Below are positions 62,641 through 64,000 of a DNA stretch of 64,000 nucleotides, in pieces (positions within the stretch are counted from its first letter, which is position 1; each line of letters begins with the position of its first letter). The stretch spans positions 38,004,543-38,068,542 of the forward strand of contig OX326961.1 in the NCBI GenBank assembly GCA_946800325.1, in the 5' to 3' direction. The stretch is from Luzula sylvatica. Taxonomy: Eukaryota; Streptophyta; Magnoliopsida; Poales; Juncaceae. The translations under genes and the position numbers were made by a program. The notes below the pieces were generated by a model that saw only the letters and a program-made list of their open reading frames with translations, ran no database searches and was not told the DNA's origin.

Positions 62641-62944
62641 TAACAATGCCATTTTATAAGATATAATATAGAGATAGTTATTGTATTATATACACGATAT
62701 ATACAATATATACAAGCAGGATATTAAGATATAGAAGAGAGAGAATGAGAGATTAATAATAATTGATAGAATAGATTATAACAAGGGATACATGAGAGGT
62801 GACTTATATAGTCACATAATTAGTTACATACACACATCAACTAACACCACTAACCTAACTATCATCCACTAACTATAATAATTAATCATGGACTTGGTCC
62901 ATAGATTCACAATGGCCCAAATACTCTAATACCCCCCCCCCCTC
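62641..62944 (-). repeat. Probable copia 3' LTR with polypurine tract
   Basis: A G-run polypurine tract (CCCCCCCCCCCTCAAG on the plus strand at 62932-62948) is followed on the minus strand by TATTAGAGTATTTGGGCC. A TATA box (GACTATATAAGTCACC) lies about 120 bases in, then a TCTCTCTCTTC tract. This order is typical of short copia LTRs. The other border and the second LTR lie outside what can be seen. Confidence 0.5.
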
Positions 62945-62948
62945 AAGT

Positions 62949-63202
62949 GGATGGACATGAAATTCCATCAACTTGCGAAAAAGTGACGGAAAGTCGGGCC
63001 AAGACGTTTCGCATGATGTAGATAAGTCCTTCATAATTGATCGTTTATAAAAGTGGTGATGTGCATATGATTCACCAAAGTACCAAAAATGGTTCAAAGA
63101 GAAATGTCTAAAAGTTGCTAAGAGAGTACTACAAGTGGCCAAAAAAGGTCCTACAAGTGTCTCGAAAATTCTACTCGTTTGAGTGAAAAGAGTGGGTGAT
63201 AC
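62949..63202. other. Presumed internal region of a retroelement
   Basis: Follows the polypurine tract at 62932-62948. Contains TCTCGAAAATTCTACTCGTT (63159), repeated after the tandem array at 63551. No protein family is recognised. Confidence 0.4.
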
Positions 63203-63547
63203 GCCTTGGGAGTTCGGAGTTTGAAGACCGAGAATGAGTACTGGGTTAGGCGAGCCGGTATTGGTCAATGTGCCTTGGGAGTTCGGAGTTTGATGACCGG
63301 TAGTGAGAACCGGGTTAAGCGAGCCGGTATTGGTCAATACGCCTTGGGAGTTCGGAATTTGAGGACCGAGAATGAGAACTGGGTTAGGCGAACCGGTATT
63401 GGTCAATATGCCTTGGGAGTTCGGAATTTGAGGACCGAGAATGAGAACAGGGTTAGGCGAACCGGTATTGGTCAATATGCCTTGGAAGTTCGGAATTTGA
63501 GGACCGGGAGTGAAGACCGGTTTAGGCGAGCCGGTATCGGTCCTGGG
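63203..63547. repeat. Five-copy 69-bp tandem repeat
   Basis: Units start GCCTTGG(G/A)AGTTCGGA at 63203, 63272, 63341, 63410 and 63479, exactly 69 bases apart. Each includes GGTTA(G/A)GCGA(G/A)CCGGTAT. The unit length is a multiple of three and both strands stay open, with 23-residue repeats. It sits in what looks like the internal region of a retroelement. Confidence 0.92.
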
Positions 63548-64000
63548 AATGTCTCGAAAATTCTACTCGTTCGAGTGAAAAGAACGGACTCGTTTGAGTC
63601 GAGAGAAGAACATAATTTGAGACTTTTAACTTGAGTTTTCAGAATAAAGCCCATTTTAGTGAGCTGGCCCAGAAATTGGCCCATGGAGTTAGGAGAGTGG
63701 GCTTGCCCTTGGGCTACTGGTTGGTGCACAGGAAGATAATGAGCCGGGCTCACAGTGCAGAGTTTGAACCGGGTGCACACAATTGGCTTTGAGCCGGGCC
63801 CTTAGAGGGTTTATGTGAACCGGGTGTAGATGCGAGTTTGGTGAGCCGAGTCCAGGAACTCATGGGTTGCTAGAGTTAGTGCGCCCGTGCCATTCGAAGC
63901 ATCGAGAGAGAAGGGGAGAGCGATGATGGCGATCGGAGTGGCGATTCTGAGCGACTTACATCGGAAACAAGGTTGTCGCTCTAGGTTTTGCTCGAGAGGC
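63548..64000. other. Right end of window, unassigned
   Basis: G- and C-richer DNA than average, with repeated short GAGCCGGGC and GAACCGGGTG phrases (63721-63850). Presumably retroelement internal sequence continuing past the window. No gene is recognised. Confidence 0.35.

Noticed and set aside
62882..63475. Long minus-strand frame with 23-residue repeats, and the plus-strand frame at 63206-63634
   Set aside because: Both strands are open only because the 69-bp unit is a multiple of three. There is no known domain and it lies in retroelement DNA.

Overview
This window looks like nuclear DNA of a flowering plant, most likely a eudicot. The protein-coding genes have AT-rich GT-AG introns and belong to plant families: a half-size ABCG transporter, a membrane-anchored ubiquitin-fold protein (MUB), a heavy-metal-associated isoprenylated plant protein (HIPP), mitochondrial MIC60 and a CID-domain protein. 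More than half of the window is transposable-element DNA. The species cannot be named from this sequence. There are no prokaryotic operons, CRISPR arrays or rRNA genes, and I recognised no tRNA gene.

Layout. 1-17,250 is the gene-rich part: ABCG transporter (+, 876-4047, 3 exons), MUB (-, 4845-5769, 3 exons), CID/RPRD-like gene (+, 8587-10359, 6 exons) and MIC60 (+, 14650-17250, 11 exons). Between them sit a Mutator-type MITE (6342-6904), a 1.5 kb nested palindromic foldback element with a perfect 9-bp target-site duplication (12385-13928), and a TIR element inside a TA microsatellite (14084-14313). 17,251-28,400 has no recognisable gene. It holds a weak LTR-element candidate (17551-22057), tandem and dispersed repeats, two hAT-type elements with target-site duplications (24580-24780 and 25493-26381) and a small TA-flanked MITE (27087-27306). 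An HIPP gene follows (+, 28432-28975).

30,976-56,381 is a stack of nested Ty1/copia retrotransposons, nearly all read on the minus strand. Element C (30976-37282) is old, decayed and truncated, and contains a solo LTR (32153-33295, TSD GTTCG). Element D has its RT/RNase H part at 38333-39813 and its integrase part at 55896-56381. D is split by element A (39823-55605, TSD ATTTC). A is in turn split by element B (41125-48997, TSD GTCAC). B is nearly intact: two 594-bp LTRs, a primer-binding site, a polypurine tract and a full gag-pol frame broken by one stop codon. By-eye LTR divergence (about 2.5% in A, about 1.5% in B) agrees with the nesting order.

56,382-61,417 is a recent tandem duplication of a 2.4 kb unit, with two full copies and a third truncated one. 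Each full copy carries a two-exon gene for a small secreted protein with eight cysteines, tentatively related to the plant S1 self-incompatibility-like family. 61,418-64,000 holds low-complexity DNA, a probable copia LTR with polypurine tract, and a five-copy 69-bp tandem repeat.

The genes do not form a functional cluster; they are independent housekeeping or membrane-related loci. The most unusual structures are the palindrome of palindromes at 12385-13928 and the near-palindromic motif arrays that recur in the LTRs and 5' leaders of the nested retroelements.
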